From the NCBI RefSeq assembly GCF_902459695.1, contig NZ_CABPRZ010000006.1, positions 217,305 through 281,304 on the forward strand: a stretch of DNA of 64,000 nt, written 5' to 3'. This DNA comes from Pandoraea terrae (GTDB lineage: Bacteria > Pseudomonadota > Gammaproteobacteria > Burkholderiales > Burkholderiaceae). Position 1 is the stretch's first letter, and every line of letters begins with the position of its first letter. Of this stretch, positions 20,059-31,176 are shown piece after piece. Below the pieces are notes generated by a model. The model saw only the letters and a list, made by a program, of their open reading frames with translations. It searched no databases and was not told the DNA's origin. A program made the position numbers and the translations under genes.

Positions 20059-20681
20059 CAACCGCCAACACCAGCATCGAACAAGAGACCGTATTCGTCG
20101 TGGACGACGACGAGGCCGTGCGAGACTCCCTACGTTGGCTGCTAGAGGCCAACGGGTATCACGTGCGCGGCTTCGAGAGCGCCGAGCAGTTTCTTTCGCA
20201 CTACGACCGGCGCCAGGTGGGCTGCCTGATCCTGGACGTGCGCATGACCGGCATGAGCGGTCTGGAACTGCAGGAACAGCTCATCGCCCAGAAGATCAAC
20301 ATCCCGACCATCTTCGTGACGGGGCACGGCGACGTGCCAATGGCCGTCAATACGATGAAAAAGGGTGCGATGGACTTCATCGAGAAGCCTTTCGACGAAG
20401 CCGAGCTGCGCAAACTGGTCGAGCGCATGTTGGAAAAGGCCCGCCACGACGCAAGCAGCCAGAAGGAGCAACAAGCCGCGGAAGAGCTGCTGTCGCGCCT
20501 GACCGGCCGCGAGCAGCAAGTGCTGGAGCGCATCATTGCCGGCCGTCTGAACAAGCAGATTGCCGACGATCTCGGCATCAGCATCAAGACCGTCGAGGCG
20601 CACCGCGCCAATATCATGGAAAAGCTCAACGTCAACACGGTCGCCGACCTGCTGCGCCTGGCGCTGTCGAAGCGTTCCTGA
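20055..20681 (+). CDS. FixJ/TtrR-type two-component response regulator
   Basis: The 208-residue protein has a receiver domain (about 12-125) with the acidic pocket VDDDE, phospho-acceptor Asp61 in LILDVRMTG, Thr in FVTGHGD and Lys in IEKPFDE. A LuxR-type helix-turn-helix follows at about 145-200 (LTGREQQVLERI..GRLNKQIADDLGISIKTVEAHR). It overlaps the kinase gene by four bases, so the two form a coupled cognate pair. FixJ-family regulators usually activate a small set of promoters; the targets here are unknown, with aceE a natural candidate. A strong terminator follows. Confidence 0.95.
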   Translation: MTTANTSIEQETVFVVDDDEAVRDSLRWLLEANGYHVRGFESAEQFLSHYDRRQVGCLILDVRMTGMSGLELQEQLIAQKINIPTIFVTGHGDVPMAVNTMKKGAMDFIEKPFDEAELRKLVERMLEKARHDASSQKEQQAAEELLSRLTGREQQVLERIIAGRLNKQIADDLGISIKTVEAHRANIMEKLNVNTVADLLRLALSKRS

Positions 20682-20720
20682 GCGGGGCCTGAACCGCCCG
20701 CCCCAACCGTGCCGAACAAG

Positions 20721-20749
20721 GCGCGGCCTGACCGGCCGCGCTTTTTTTT
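20721..20749 (+). terminator. Rho-independent terminator of the kinase/regulator operon
   Basis: GCGCGGCC (20721-20728), a five-base loop, GGCCGCGC (20734-20741) and eight T (20742-20749) lie 40 bases past the response-regulator stop. Confidence 0.92.
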
Positions 20750-20797
20750 CGCCGCCCCGGACACGCGCGCGTGCTGCCGGACGCCGCACGTGCCCGG

Positions 20798-20803
20798 TAT
20801 AAT
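20798..20803 (+). promoter_or_regulatory. Candidate -10 box of folD
   Basis: A perfect TATAAT lies 80 bases upstream of the folD ATG, just after the preceding operon's terminator. No convincing -35 box is present 16-18 bases upstream, as is common in GC-rich genomes. Confidence 0.4.
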
Positions 20804-20882
20804 GACGGTTTGCCGTGCGCGCCCCCATCCACGGACAACGGCACACAAGTTTCCCCCATCCCTGACTTGACACCCACGCATC

Positions 20883-21740
20883 ATGACCGCCACCATCCTC
20901 GACGGTAACGTCCTCGCCAAACAGATTCGCAGCGAAGTCGCCACGCGCGCTGCCGCCCTCACCGCCCGCGGCCGCCAGCCGGGCCTTGCCGTGGTGCTCG
21001 TGGGCGAAGATCCCGCCAGCCAGGTCTATGTCCGCAACAAGGTCAAGGCGTGCGAAGACAATGGGCTGTTTTCGTCGTTCGACCGGTACCCGGCCGACCT
21101 GACGGAAGCCGACCTGCTGGCCCGGATCGACGCTTTAAACCGCGATCCGAAGATCCATGGCATTCTGGTGCAATTGCCGCTGCCGAAGCATATCGACAGC
21201 CACAAGGTGCTGGAAGCGATCGCGCCGGAGAAGGATGTCGACGGTTTCCACATCTCGAACGCGGGCGCATTGATGACCGGGGCGCCGATGTTCCGCCCGT
21301 GCACGCCGTACGGTTGCATGAAAATGCTCGAATCGGTCGATTTTCCGCTGCGCGGCGCCCGTGCCGTGGTGGTCGGGGCGTCGAACATCGTCGGCAAGCC
21401 GATGGCCATGATGCTGCTGCAGGCCGGCGCGACCGTGACCATCTGCAATAGCAAGACGCGCGATCTGGCCGCGCACACGCGTGATGCGGACGTGATCGTG
21501 GCTGCCGTCGGCCGCCGCAATATCATTACGGCCGACATGGTCAAACCGGGCGCGGCGGTGATCGACGTCGGCATGAACCGCGACGACGCCGGAAAGCTGT
21601 GCGGCGACGTCGATTTCAACGGCGTCAAGGAAGTCGCGGGCTATATCACGCCGGTCCCCGGCGGCGTCGGCCCGATGACGATTACCATGTTGCTCGTCAA
21701 CACGCTCGAAGCCGCGGAACGCGCGGCAGGTCTTGCGTAA
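20883..21740 (+). CDS. folD: Bifunctional methylenetetrahydrofolate dehydrogenase/cyclohydrolase
   Basis: The 285-residue FolD interconverts 5,10-methylene-, 5,10-methenyl- and 10-formyl-tetrahydrofolate in the cytoplasm, using NADP+. It has the substrate motif [13 protein letters not shown] with the catalytic Lys, [12 protein letters not shown], the nucleotide motif [14 protein letters not shown] and the signature [15 protein letters not shown]. Length is as in E. coli (288). It is followed within about 160 bases by prlC on the same strand. Confidence 0.98.
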   Translation: MTATILDGNVLAKQIRSEVATRAAALTARGRQPGLAVVLVGEDPASQVYVRNKVKACEDNGLFSSFDRYPADLTEADLLARIDALNRDPKIHGILVQLPLPKHIDSHKVLEAIAPEKDVDGFHISNAGALMTGAPMFRPCTPYGCMKMLESVDFPLRGARAVVVGASNIVGKPMAMMLLQAGATVTICNSKTRDLAAHTRDADVIVAAVGRRNIITADMVKPGAAVIDVGMNRDDAGKLCGDVDFNGVKEVAGYITPVPGGVGPMTITMLLVNTLEAAERAAGLA

Positions 21741-21775
21741 GCACCGCTCAGGCGCCCCTTCGGCGCGCCCAACCT

Positions 21776-21805
21776 GCGGCCGGCGCAGCCCATGCTGCCG
21801 GCCGC
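21776..21805 (+). terminator. Hairpin after folD
   Basis: GCGGCCGGC (21776-21784) and GCCGGCCGC (21797-21805) pair around a 12-base loop that itself adds further pairing. There is no T-tract, so termination is uncertain and prlC may be read through. Confidence 0.4.
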
Positions 21806-21903
21806 GCCTACGCTTGAATCATTCCGGTTGAAAAAAACGACTGGAAAAATCGTCTGGATGCCCCCACACTCTTCTTACGTCTTTTCCGTGGACATCCAAA
21901 CGC

Positions 21904-23985
21904 ATGAACACACCTCGCTACGCCAATCCCCTGCTCGACATCACCGGCCTGCCGCGATTCTCCGAGATTCGTCCTGAACATGTGACGCCCGCCGTCGATG
22001 TCCTGCTCGAAGAAGCCCGCACCGCCGTCGATCGCGCAGCCGATCCGGCGACCCCCGCCACGTGGGCCAACATTCTCGACGCGGTCGAGGACGGCACCGA
22101 AGGCCTGGGACGCGCCTGGGAAATCATCGGACACCTGAACGCCGTGGCGGACACGCCCGAGTTGCGCGCCGCCTACAGCGACAATCTGCCGCGCGTGACA
22201 GAGTTCTCCGCCAGCGTCGGTCAGAACCTGGCGCTTTTCGACAAATACAAGGCGATCGCCGCCGGCCCGGAATTCGCGGGTTTGTCGACGGCGCGCAAGA
22301 AGATTCTCGATAATGAAATGCGCGGATTCCGGCTCGGCGGCGCCGAGTTGCCGGAAGACCAGAAGCCCCGCTTTGCTGAAATTCAGGAAGAACAGGCCGG
22401 ACTGGCCAAGGCGTTTTCCGATCACGTGCTGGACGCGACGAACAAATTTGCATTGTTCGTGACGGACGAAGCCGAGTTGGCAGGCATACCGGACGATGAC
22501 AAGGATGCCGCCCGTGCCGCCGCCGAACGCGACGGCAAGCCGGGCTGGAAATTCACGCTGCATTTCCCGTCGTACTTCCCGATCCTGCAATACGCGGACA
22601 ACCGTGCGCTGCGCGAGCAAATGTTCAAGGCGAACGTCACGCGCGCATCGGAATTGGGTCCGCAGTTCGGCGAAGGCGATGCGGCATGGGACAACACGCA
22701 AAACGTGGTCGAACAATTGGCGCTGCGTGGCGAGGAAGCCCGGATGCTGGGCTTCAGGAATTACGCGGAAGTGTCGCTCGAGCCGAAGATGGCCGAGTCG
22801 CCGGCACAGGTACTGGAGTTCCTGGAGGACTTGGCACACCGCGCACGTCCGTACGCAGAAAAGGATTGGGAAGAATTGCGCGCGTTTGCCGCCAAGTCAC
22901 TCGGCATTGATGAACTGCAACCGTGGGATACGACTTACGCGTCGGAGAAGCTGCGTCAACAGCGCTATGCATTCTCGGAAACTGAAGTGCGCCAGTATTT
23001 CCCCCTGCCGAAGGTGCTCGAAGGCCTGTTCCGTGTCGCGGGCACACTGTTCGGCGTAACGATCAAGCCGCAGGACGCCGAGGCTTGGCACCCGGACGTG
23101 CGCTTCTTCCGCATCGAGCGCAATGGCGAGCTTGTCGCGCAGTTCTACATGGACTTGTTCGCGCGCGAGGGCAAGCGTGGCGGCGCATGGATGGACAGCG
23201 CCCGCACGCGCAAGCGCCTGCACGACGGTCAACTGCAAACGCCGGTGGCGTATCTCGTGTGCAACTTCCCGGCGCCCGTGGGCAACAAGCCGGCGCTGTT
23301 GCCGCACGACGACGTCATCACCCTCTTCCACGAATTCGGCCATGGCCTGCATCACATGCTGACGCAAGTCGAGGACGCGGGCGTGGCAGGCATCAACGGC
23401 GTGGAGTGGGATGCCGTCGAACTGCCGTCGCAGTTCATGGAGAACTTCTGCTGGGAATGGGATGTGCTCGAACACATGACTGCCCACGTCGATACGGGCG
23501 CGCCGTTGCCGCGCGCACTGTTCGACAAGATGATTGCGGCGCGCAACTTCCAGAGCGGTCTGATGATGCTGCGACAGCTGGTGTTCTCGGACTTCGACAT
23601 GCACCTGCACTGCGACTTCGATCCGAAGGGCAAGCAGTCGGTCCTCGATTTGTCACGAGAGATCAACGCCAAGCTGCATGTGACGCCGCAAGCGGAATTT
23701 TCGCGTTGGCCGAATACATTCAGCCACATCTTCGCGGGTGGGTACGCTGCCGGATACTACAGCTACAAGTGGGCGGAAGTGCTGTCCGCAGATGTGTATG
23801 CAGCGTTTGAGGAAGCAGCGAAGGTCAGCGGCACCGTGCTCGACAGCGCCACCGGGGCGCGCTATCGCGACGAGATCCTCGCAGTCGGCGGTAGCCGGGA
23901 GGCGATGGCCTCGTTCGTGGCGTTCCGCGGCCGCCCGCCGAAGGTCGATGCCCTGCTGCGCCATAGCGGGATGTCGGCCAACTAG
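21904..23985 (+). CDS. prlC: Oligopeptidase A (M3 family metallopeptidase)
   Basis: The 693-residue cytosolic zinc peptidase degrades short peptides, including cleaved signal peptides in E. coli. The HExxH zinc motif is HEFGH in TLFHEFGHGLHHML, with the third ligand Glu in the following GINGVEWDAVELPSQFMENF segment. The N-terminus (NPLLDITGLPRFSEIRPEHV) is characteristic of the PrlC group. Length matches the family (about 680). It is convergent with the purine phosphoribosyltransferase gene across a shared terminator. Confidence 0.96.
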   Translation: MNTPRYANPLLDITGLPRFSEIRPEHVTPAVDVLLEEARTAVDRAADPATPATWANILDAVEDGTEGLGRAWEIIGHLNAVADTPELRAAYSDNLPRVTEFSASVGQNLALFDKYKAIAAGPEFAGLSTARKKILDNEMRGFRLGGAELPEDQKPRFAEIQEEQAGLAKAFSDHVLDATNKFALFVTDEAELAGIPDDDKDAARAAAERDGKPGWKFTLHFPSYFPILQYADNRALREQMFKANVTRASELGPQFGEGDAAWDNTQNVVEQLALRGEEARMLGFRNYAEVSLEPKMAESPAQVLEFLEDLAHRARPYAEKDWEELRAFAAKSLGIDELQPWDTTYASEKLRQQRYAFSETEVRQYFPLPKVLEGLFRVAGTLFGVTIKPQDAEAWHPDVRFFRIERNGELVAQFYMDLFAREGKRGGAWMDSARTRKRLHDGQLQTPVAYLVCNFPAPVGNKPALLPHDDVITLFHEFGHGLHHMLTQVEDAGVAGINGVEWDAVELPSQFMENFCWEWDVLEHMTAHVDTGAPLPRALFDKMIAARNFQSGLMMLRQLVFSDFDMHLHCDFDPKGKQSVLDLSREINAKLHVTPQAEFSRWPNTFSHIFAGGYAAGYYSYKWAEVLSADVYAAFEEAAKVSGTVLDSATGARYRDEILAVGGSREAMASFVAFRGRPPKVDALLRHSGMSAN

Positions 23986-24017
23986 GGCCTGTTCAGCCTA
24001 AGCCGGCCAGGAAAGCG

Positions 24018-24054
24018 AAACGGGCGGTCCATCAAAAGATGAACCGCCCGTTTT
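24018..24054. terminator. Bidirectional terminator between prlC and the phosphoribosyltransferase gene
   Basis: AAACGGGCGGTCCATC (24018-24033) pairs with GATGAACCGCCCGTTT (24038-24053) with one mismatch and a four-base loop. T-runs occur on both reading directions. It separates two convergent genes. Confidence 0.88.
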
Positions 24055-24083
24055 GGACGTGATCCACTCGGCACACGCCGAAC

Positions 24084-24620
24084 TTACGTTCCCCGCTTGA
24101 TCCAGGCCGCCAGATTGTGCGGACGCAGCGTATCGTACTCTTCGAACGGCTGATGAATCCACGGGTTCGTCGGCAGGAATTCGACGTGATAGTCGGGCGC
24201 CACCTTCGAACATGCCTTGTGCCAGAGCACGGCCGAGCGCACGTCCGTCACCTTCGGGAAACGCTCCTTCAGATGCCGGCCGACGCGCTCGAGCGTCACA
24301 CCCGAATCGACCAGGTCGTCGACCAGCAGCACGCGGCCTTCCAGCTCGCCGCGCGTGATGGTGATGTACTGGGCAATATCGAGTTCGCCACGTACCGTGC
24401 CTTCGGCCTCTCGATATGAACTCGTTGCCAGAATCGCCAGCGGCACATCGTAAATGCGCGCGAGCTGATCGCCCACACGCAAACCGCCGCGGGCGAGGCA
24501 CAGGATCTTGTCGAATTTCCAGTTGGACTCGTAGACCTTGAGCGCCAGGCGCTCCACCAACCGGTGATAGTCGTCCCAAGAGACCCAGAGGTTCTTATCG
24601 TCGTTTTGAGGCAGATTCAT
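24084..24620 (-). CDS. Purine phosphoribosyltransferase (xanthine/guanine type)
   Basis: The 178-residue type I phosphoribosyltransferase has the PRPP-binding signature VLLVDDLVDSGVTL and the N-terminal LARGGLRVGDQLA loop. Enzymes of this kind salvage guanine, xanthine or hypoxanthine into nucleotides; the base is not settled by sequence alone. It lies 26 bases downstream of purA in the same direction, in keeping with a purine role. The family in betaproteobacteria is usually annotated only as phosphoribosyltransferase; Gpt is the nearest named relative. Confidence 0.88.
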   Translation of the reverse strand: MNLPQNDDKNLWVSWDDYHRLVERLALKVYESNWKFDKILCLARGGLRVGDQLARIYDVPLAILATSSYREAEGTVRGELDIAQYITITRGELEGRVLLVDDLVDSGVTLERVGRHLKERFPKVTDVRSAVLWHKACSKVAPDYHVEFLPTNPWIHQPFEEYDTLRPHNLAAWIKRGT

Positions 24621-24646
24621 GCTGATTCGTGCGGTGCCGCGGCGGC

Positions 24647-26017
<1,371 letters not shown>

Positions 26018-26051
26018 CTACCCGTGTTGAGGAACCCGAGTGCCGCTTTTT

Positions 26052-27200
26052 TCAGCGCGCTGTCACATTCCAGCGACCACCGGTCTCGACGAGCACCCGG
26101 TCGCACGCGAATTCCTCGAGATCGTGCTCGTGACCCGGCAACATGCGGATGACCACCTCCCCGGCATCGCGCAATTCCTGAATCTTGGCACGCAAACCCG
26201 GTTCGTCGTTCGCAGGCGCCAAAATCGCGCTACTGCGCGCTTCCACCGGCGAAATACCCGCCAACTCTCGCAAATCGAGCGAAAAACCCGTTGCCGGGCG
26301 ATCGCGGCCGAAGGCCTGCCCCACCTTGTCATAACGGCCGCCGCGCGCAATCGCATTCGGAATGCCGTCCACATAGGCGGAGAACATCACGCCGCTGTGA
26401 TACTGATAACCGCGCAAATCGGCCAGATCGATCGTGACGACCGCCTCCTTGCTTTGCGCCGCCAGGTACGCGAGATCGTCGAGCGCCGCGCGCACGCCGG
26501 GCAAGTCCGGAAGACGCTTGCGTGCTTCGTCGATGATGTCCGGGTTGCCATACAGCTTCGGAAGCACCAGCAGCGCCTCACGCTGGGCCACCGGCAGGTT
26601 GGCGGTCAACACCTCGAGCTGGGGCACATCTTTCGCGGCGAGCGCCCCGAATAGCTCGCTTTCGATGACTTGCGCCTGCGGCACGCCTTCGATCAGCGCT
26701 TCGAGTACGCCGGCATGGCAAAGATCGATGCGAATGTGATCAAGACCGGCCAGCCGCAGGCAGTGCAGCAGCAATTCCTGAATCTCGAGATCGGCTTCCA
26801 GTCCGCCATGTCCGAAGATTTCGGCGCCGATCTGGATCGGCTCACGCGTGGCGAGCAGGTTGCGCGGGCGCGTGAACAGCACGCTGCCTGCATAACACAG
26901 GCGAGTCACGCCACGGCGGTTGAGCAGGTGTGCGTCGATCCGGGCGATCTGCGGCGTGATGTCGGCACGCAGGCCCATGGTGCGGCCCGAAAGCTGGTCG
27001 ACGAGCTTGAACGTGCGCAGATCGAGGTCATGACCGGTACCGGTCAGCAGCGATTCGACGTATTCGAGCAGCGGCGGCATGACCAGCTCGTACCCGTAGG
27101 TACGGAAACGGTCGAGCATGAGCCGGCGCAGGTCTTCGATCTTGCGTGCTTCAGACGGCAGCACGTCGGCGATGTTTTCGGGTAGCAGCCAGTTCGGCAT
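26052..27200 (-). CDS. hisZ: ATP phosphoribosyltransferase regulatory subunit HisZ
   Basis: HisZ is a catalytically dead histidyl-tRNA-synthetase-like protein that pairs with short-form HisG to start histidine biosynthesis. The 382-residue protein begins [22 protein letters not shown], with class II synthetase-like motifs ([27 protein letters not shown]) but without the full tRNA-binding C-terminus. A separate true hisS is present at 34.9-36.2 kb, which fits HisZ rather than a second synthetase. A short-form hisG would be expected elsewhere in the genome. Confidence 0.95.
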   Translation of the reverse strand: MPNWLLPENIADVLPSEARKIEDLRRLMLDRFRTYGYELVMPPLLEYVESLLTGTGHDLDLRTFKLVDQLSGRTMGLRADITPQIARIDAHLLNRRGVTRLCYAGSVLFTRPRNLLATREPIQIGAEIFGHGGLEADLEIQELLLHCLRLAGLDHIRIDLCHAGVLEALIEGVPQAQVIESELFGALAAKDVPQLEVLTANLPVAQREALLVLPKLYGNPDIIDEARKRLPDLPGVRAALDDLAYLAAQSKEAVVTIDLADLRGYQYHSGVMFSAYVDGIPNAIARGGRYDKVGQAFGRDRPATGFSLDLRELAGISPVEARSSAILAPANDEPGLRAKIQELRDAGEVVIRMLPGHEHDLEEFACDRVLVETGGRWNVTAR

Positions 27201-27234
27201 GGGAATTTCTTGGTAAGACGGCGCGCACGCGCCA

Positions 27235-27438
27235 TTAAAGTTCGGCCAGCAACAGCAGAATCAGCCCGAGCGCAAGCGCCGACAGGCCGAAAAAGCGGAT
27301 CTGCCCCGTGGACATTTCCGTTATTTTACGAAAACTTTGGCGCCAGCGATCAGGCCAGACGAAAGGAAACAGCCCTTCGAGGATCAGCATCAGGGCCAAG
27401 GCGAGAAGAATCGTGCTGCTCACGGGGGACCGGACCAC
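27235..27438 (-). CDS. DUF2065 small membrane protein
   Basis: The roughly 67-residue protein has two membrane helices ([20 protein letters not shown] and [16 protein letters not shown]) separated by a short basic loop, matching the DUF2065 family, which lies between hflC and hisZ in many betaproteobacteria. Function is unknown; its constant position next to hflKC suggests a membrane-quality-control link. The start is a GTG, either at 27438 or five codons later at 27423, and neither has a clear ribosome-binding site. The first option would overlap the edge of the hflC terminator. Confidence 0.85.
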   Translation of the reverse strand: MVRSPVSSTILLALALMLILEGLFPFVWPDRWRQSFRKITEMSTGQIRFFGLSALALGLILLLLAEL

Positions 27439-27471
27439 AAAAAGCCACCGCCCGCGAAGGCGGGCGGCGGC
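27439..27471 (-). terminator. Rho-independent terminator after hflC
   Basis: On the minus strand GCCGCCGCCCGC (27471-27460), a four-base loop and GCGGGCGGTGGC (27455-27444) form a 12-base stem followed by five T (27443-27439). It begins 16 bases after the hflC stop and ends at the first possible start of the DUF2065 gene. Confidence 0.85.
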
Positions 27472-27486
27472 ATCGTTAGTTTGGCG

Positions 27487-28386
27487 CTATTTTCCCGCTT
27501 TTCCGGCGGGCGCGCCAGTCGCTTGTGGATTCCGCATGAAACGGAAGAAATCGGAGTTCGGATCTGCGATGATCACATCCTTCTTGTCGCGGAACGTGTT
27601 CCGATACGCATCAAGGCTCTGGTAGAACTGCGCAAACTGCGGATCGCGGCCGAACGCCTGGCCGTAGATCAGCGATGCCTGGGCATCGCCCTCGCCCTTG
27701 ATCTGCTGCGCCTTGGCATACGCCTCGGCCACCACGACCTCACGCTGGCGATCCGCATCGGCACGAATCCGTTCGGCTTCCGCGCCGCCGGTCGAGCGCA
27801 GTTCGTTGGCGACGCGCTTGCGCTCGGCGGCCATGCGCCGATAGACGGAGTCGCTGATGCCGGCCGCAAGGTCGACACGGCGCATGCGCACGTCGACGAT
27901 CTCGATGCCGACCTGCGCGGCGTCCTCACCAACCTTCTGGCGCACCCACTGCATGACCTGCTCGCGCTGTGACGATACGACCTCGGTGACCGTGCGCTTC
28001 GTAAACGCCTCCTGCAGCGCCGAACGGATCTGCTGTGTCAGGCGATCTTGCGCAAGACGGTTCTCGCCCTTGAAGCTGATGTAGAACTTGCGCGGATCGA
28101 CGATGCGCCACTTCACATACGAATCGACGATCAGGTTCTTCTTCTCGGACGTGATGAAGCGTTCTGGCTCGGGGTTGTCGATGGTCATGATGCGCTTGTC
28201 GAGATACAGCACGTTCTCGAGCGGCGGCGGCAGCTTGAAGCGCAAGCCGGGCTTGTCGATCACCTGCTTGATCTCGCCAAGCGAGAAGACGACGGCAAAA
28301 CGGCGCTGGTCCACCACGAACATGGTCGAGGCGAGCACGATCAACAGGACGATCAGCGCAACAATAATGGTTCCGATTCGGTTCAT
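27487..28386 (-). CDS. hflC: Protease modulator HflC
   Basis: HflC is a SPFH/prohibitin-domain membrane protein that, with HflK, forms a large periplasmic cage around FtsH and moderates its proteolysis. The 299-residue protein has a single N-terminal anchor (IIVALIVLLIVLASTMFVVDQ), the SPFH domain (about 25-200) and a helical segment with the AEAYAKAQQIKGEGDAQA motif. It follows hflK by 12 bases. Length fits the family. Confidence 0.96.
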   Translation of the reverse strand: MNRIGTIIVALIVLLIVLASTMFVVDQRRFAVVFSLGEIKQVIDKPGLRFKLPPPLENVLYLDKRIMTIDNPEPERFITSEKKNLIVDSYVKWRIVDPRKFYISFKGENRLAQDRLTQQIRSALQEAFTKRTVTEVVSSQREQVMQWVRQKVGEDAAQVGIEIVDVRMRRVDLAAGISDSVYRRMAAERKRVANELRSTGGAEAERIRADADRQREVVVAEAYAKAQQIKGEGDAQASLIYGQAFGRDPQFAQFYQSLDAYRNTFRDKKDVIIADPNSDFFRFMRNPQATGAPAGKAGK

Positions 28387-28398
28387 GCGCGTATCCCC

Positions 28399-29730
28399 TT
28401 AGCGTGAATCGCGTTCGCGGTTGCGCAGTGCCGCACGCGATCGATCATGGTCGGCGTCGGTGACGTCATCGCTCGTACTGCCGCTCGTGCTGCCACTCGA
28501 CGCGGCAGCGCCTGCGCCCGATGCCGGCGCAGGCGCTGCGCCCTCGGCACGCGTTCGCTCCATGATCTTGTCCAACGGCAAATACAACAGGCTATTGTTG
28601 TTGCGCGTATCCACGAGGATCTTCGTGGTGCGCGAATAGATCTGCTGCATCGTTTCGAGGTACATGCGCTCACGCGTGACGGCCGGCGCCTTCGCATAAG
28701 CCTCCTGCACCGCCTTGAAGCGGTCGGCATCGCCCTGCGCCGACGAGACCACACGCGCCTTGTAGGCGGCGGCATCTTCGGTCAGGCGCGAGGCCGTCCC
28801 CTTGGCGCGCGGAATCACGTCGTTGGCATAAGCTTGCGCTTCATTTTTCTGGCGCTCCAGATCCTGCCCAGCCTTCACGGCGTCGTCAAACGCAGCCTGC
28901 ACCTGCTCAGGCGGTTGCACGCTTTGCATCGTCACGCTGGTCACCAGGATGCCCGTCTTGTAACTGTCGAGAATGCGCTGGATCGACTGAACCAGTTCGT
29001 TGGCGATTTGCTCGCGGCCCTCATAAAGCACGAAGTCCATCTTGCTCTTGCCGACGATCTCGCGCACCGCCGTGGTGGCCGCAAGATTGACCGACGCTTC
29101 CGCTTCAACGTTGTTGAACAGGAACTCGCTGGCATCCTTGATGCGGTACTGCACCGCGAAGCGCACGTCGATGATGTTCTCGTCGCCGGTCAGCATCGAC
29201 GAGTCCTTGAGATCCGTGTCGCGAATCGTGTTCGAACGGCCGACTTCGACCGAGCGGATTTGCGACATGTTGACGATCTCGTGCGACTGGAACGGGTACG
29301 GCAAGCGCCACTGAATCCCCGACGTCGTCGTGTACTTGTAACGGCCGAATTCCATGACGACGCCGACCTGCCCTTCCTGGACGATGAACACGCCCGTGGC
29401 GAGCCAGATCAGGAAGGCAATCGCGACGACGACACCCACGCCAACGCCCGACCCGCGCGCGCCGCCGGTGAACTTCCCGCCCGCACCGCCATTGCCGCCG
29501 TTGCCGCCGTTCTTGCGGCCAAACAGGCGATTGAGGCGGCGATTGAAATCGCGCCACAGTTCGTCCAGATCGGGCGGGCCGTCTTGCTGGCGCGGCCCCT
29601 GCTCTTTGGGTTCGGGATTGTTGTTGGGACGGTTCGGCTGCTCATCGCGGCCGCCCGCCGGGCTGTCATTGCCCTCGCCCCGCCCCCAGCGCGGGTCATT
29701 CAGGGAGAAAATCAAGCCAACTCGTCGCAT
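28399..29730 (-). CDS. hflK: FtsH protease activity modulator HflK
   Basis: This is the partner of HflC. From the ATG at 29730 it has about 443 residues: a Gly/Asn/Pro-rich cytoplasmic start containing SLNDPRWGRGEG, an N-terminal membrane anchor (VGVVVAIAFLIWLATGVFIV, about residues 100-120), the SPFH domain and the helical AQAYANDVIPRAKG segment. The C-terminus is Ala/Ser-rich and low in complexity. Longer starts (TTG at 29778, ATG at 29748) are possible; none has a good ribosome-binding site, so the first codon is uncertain. It is in an operon with hflX and hflC. Confidence 0.94.
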   Translation of the reverse strand: MRRVGLIFSLNDPRWGRGEGNDSPAGGRDEQPNRPNNNPEPKEQGPRQQDGPPDLDELWRDFNRRLNRLFGRKNGGNGGNGGAGGKFTGGARGSGVGVGVVVAIAFLIWLATGVFIVQEGQVGVVMEFGRYKYTTTSGIQWRLPYPFQSHEIVNMSQIRSVEVGRSNTIRDTDLKDSSMLTGDENIIDVRFAVQYRIKDASEFLFNNVEAEASVNLAATTAVREIVGKSKMDFVLYEGREQIANELVQSIQRILDSYKTGILVTSVTMQSVQPPEQVQAAFDDAVKAGQDLERQKNEAQAYANDVIPRAKGTASRLTEDAAAYKARVVSSAQGDADRFKAVQEAYAKAPAVTRERMYLETMQQIYSRTTKILVDTRNNNSLLYLPLDKIMERTRAEGAAPAPASGAGAAASSGSTSGSTSDDVTDADHDRSRAALRNRERDSR

Positions 29731-29936
29731 CAAGGCTTTTGGAAGCATAGAAAGAAGCGTGGTGACTGAAGCGGTCAAGGCGTGGCCAACGGCGCATGCG
29801 GCGCCCCTGGCCGGGTTCTCGATTCGCTAAGCGGCGCGCCAGCGGCTCGCCCCGTGTGTCTGAGCAATGTCTTGCCGCAATCCGCTGCCGCATGTGATCC
29901 GCGGCTGGCGATGTTCGGCGAGACTACGTAATTTTT

Positions 29937-31100
29937 TTACCGTTCTTCTGCGTGGGGCTCATCGACCCAAGAGTCGACCAGCCGGACATCGGGCGCTTCG
30001 TCATCCGATTGTAACCCAGTGCCCAGGCTCACGGCCTCGGAAATGGCATCCCGAAGCAAATCAAGCCCTTCACCTGTCCGTGCGCTCAGGAAGACACGCC
30101 AGACGCGGCCGGATTCGTCGCGCTCGATCCGAGGCCCCTGCGCTGCCAATTCCGGCGCCGCGTCGATCTTGTTCCAGACAAGAATCTGGGGGATGTCGGC
30201 AGCGTCGATCTCGGACAGCACGCCATTGACCTCGGCCATCTGTTCCTGCCGCACCGAACTTGAAGCATCGACGACATGCAGCAGCATGTCGGCGTGCACC
30301 GTTTCTTCCAGTGTGGCGCGAAATGCCGCCACCAATTGGTGAGGCAGTTCACGGATGAATCCGACAGTATCGGACAGCACGACGTTCCCCGCCTCGCCAA
30401 GATAAACGCGACGCGAAGTGGTATCGAGCGTGGCGAAGAGCTGGTCGGCCGCGTACGCATTGGCTTTCGTCAGCGCGTTGAACAGTGTCGACTTCCCCGC
30501 GTTGGTATAACCGACGAGGGAGATCGACATCGTGCCGTTGCGCTTGCGCGAACGGCGTTGCGTGTCGTGCTGACGCTGCAGTTTGATCAGCCGCACTTTG
30601 AGTGATTTCACACGCTCGCCGAGCAGGCGGCGGTCGGTTTCGAGCTGGGTTTCGCCGGGACCACGCAGGCCGATACCGCCCTTTTGCCGCTCCAGGTGAG
30701 TCCAGGCGCGCACGAGGCGCGTGGCCAGATATTGCAATTGCGCGAGCTCGACCTGCAGCTTGCCTTCGTGACTCTTGGCGCGCTGCGCGAAGATGTCGAG
30801 AATCAGGCTGGTGCGATCGACGACCCGGCAACCGAGGAAATGCTCGAGGTTGCGCTGCTGGCCGGGGCTCAAGGCATGATTGAAGATGACCAGCTCGGCG
30901 CCGTAATGGCCGATGGCTTCTTTCAATTCCTGAGCTTTGCCGCTGCCGATGAAGAACTTGGCATCGGGACTGTGGCGGCGGCCGGTGATGGTGACGACAG
31001 GTCGGGCTCCCGCGCTTTGCGTCAGAAGATCGAGTTCCTGGAGGCTGGCTTCGAAATCGAGCTTGCCGAAATCGATGCCGACGAGGGCGGCGTTAGTCAA
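29937..31100 (-). CDS. hflX: Ribosome-associated GTPase HflX
   Basis: HflX is a GTPase that splits stalled or heat-damaged ribosomes. The 387-residue protein shows the HflX N-domain (ALVGIDFGK, GSGKAQELKE, GPGETQLETDRR) and a G domain with SLVGYTNAGKSTLFNAL, DTVGFIRELPH and NKID. The start appears to be a TTG at 31100; no ATG or GTG occurs upstream in frame before hfq and no ribosome-binding site is evident, so coupling to hfq translation is possible. It sits in the conserved hfq-hflX-hflK-hflC order. Confidence 0.95.
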   Translation of the reverse strand: MTNAALVGIDFGKLDFEASLQELDLLTQSAGARPVVTITGRRHSPDAKFFIGSGKAQELKEAIGHYGAELVIFNHALSPGQQRNLEHFLGCRVVDRTSLILDIFAQRAKSHEGKLQVELAQLQYLATRLVRAWTHLERQKGGIGLRGPGETQLETDRRLLGERVKSLKVRLIKLQRQHDTQRRSRKRNGTMSISLVGYTNAGKSTLFNALTKANAYAADQLFATLDTTSRRVYLGEAGNVVLSDTVGFIRELPHQLVAAFRATLEETVHADMLLHVVDASSSVRQEQMAEVNGVLSEIDAADIPQILVWNKIDAAPELAAQGPRIERDESGRVWRVFLSARTGEGLDLLRDAISEAVSLGTGLQSDDEAPDVRLVDSWVDEPHAEER

Positions 31101-31176
31101 AAAGCGGGGGCGTGGGAAGAAGATGCGGATGGAATTCGCCCGGCCGAGCCAATGTGGCTGGCCGGACGGGCCTGGA

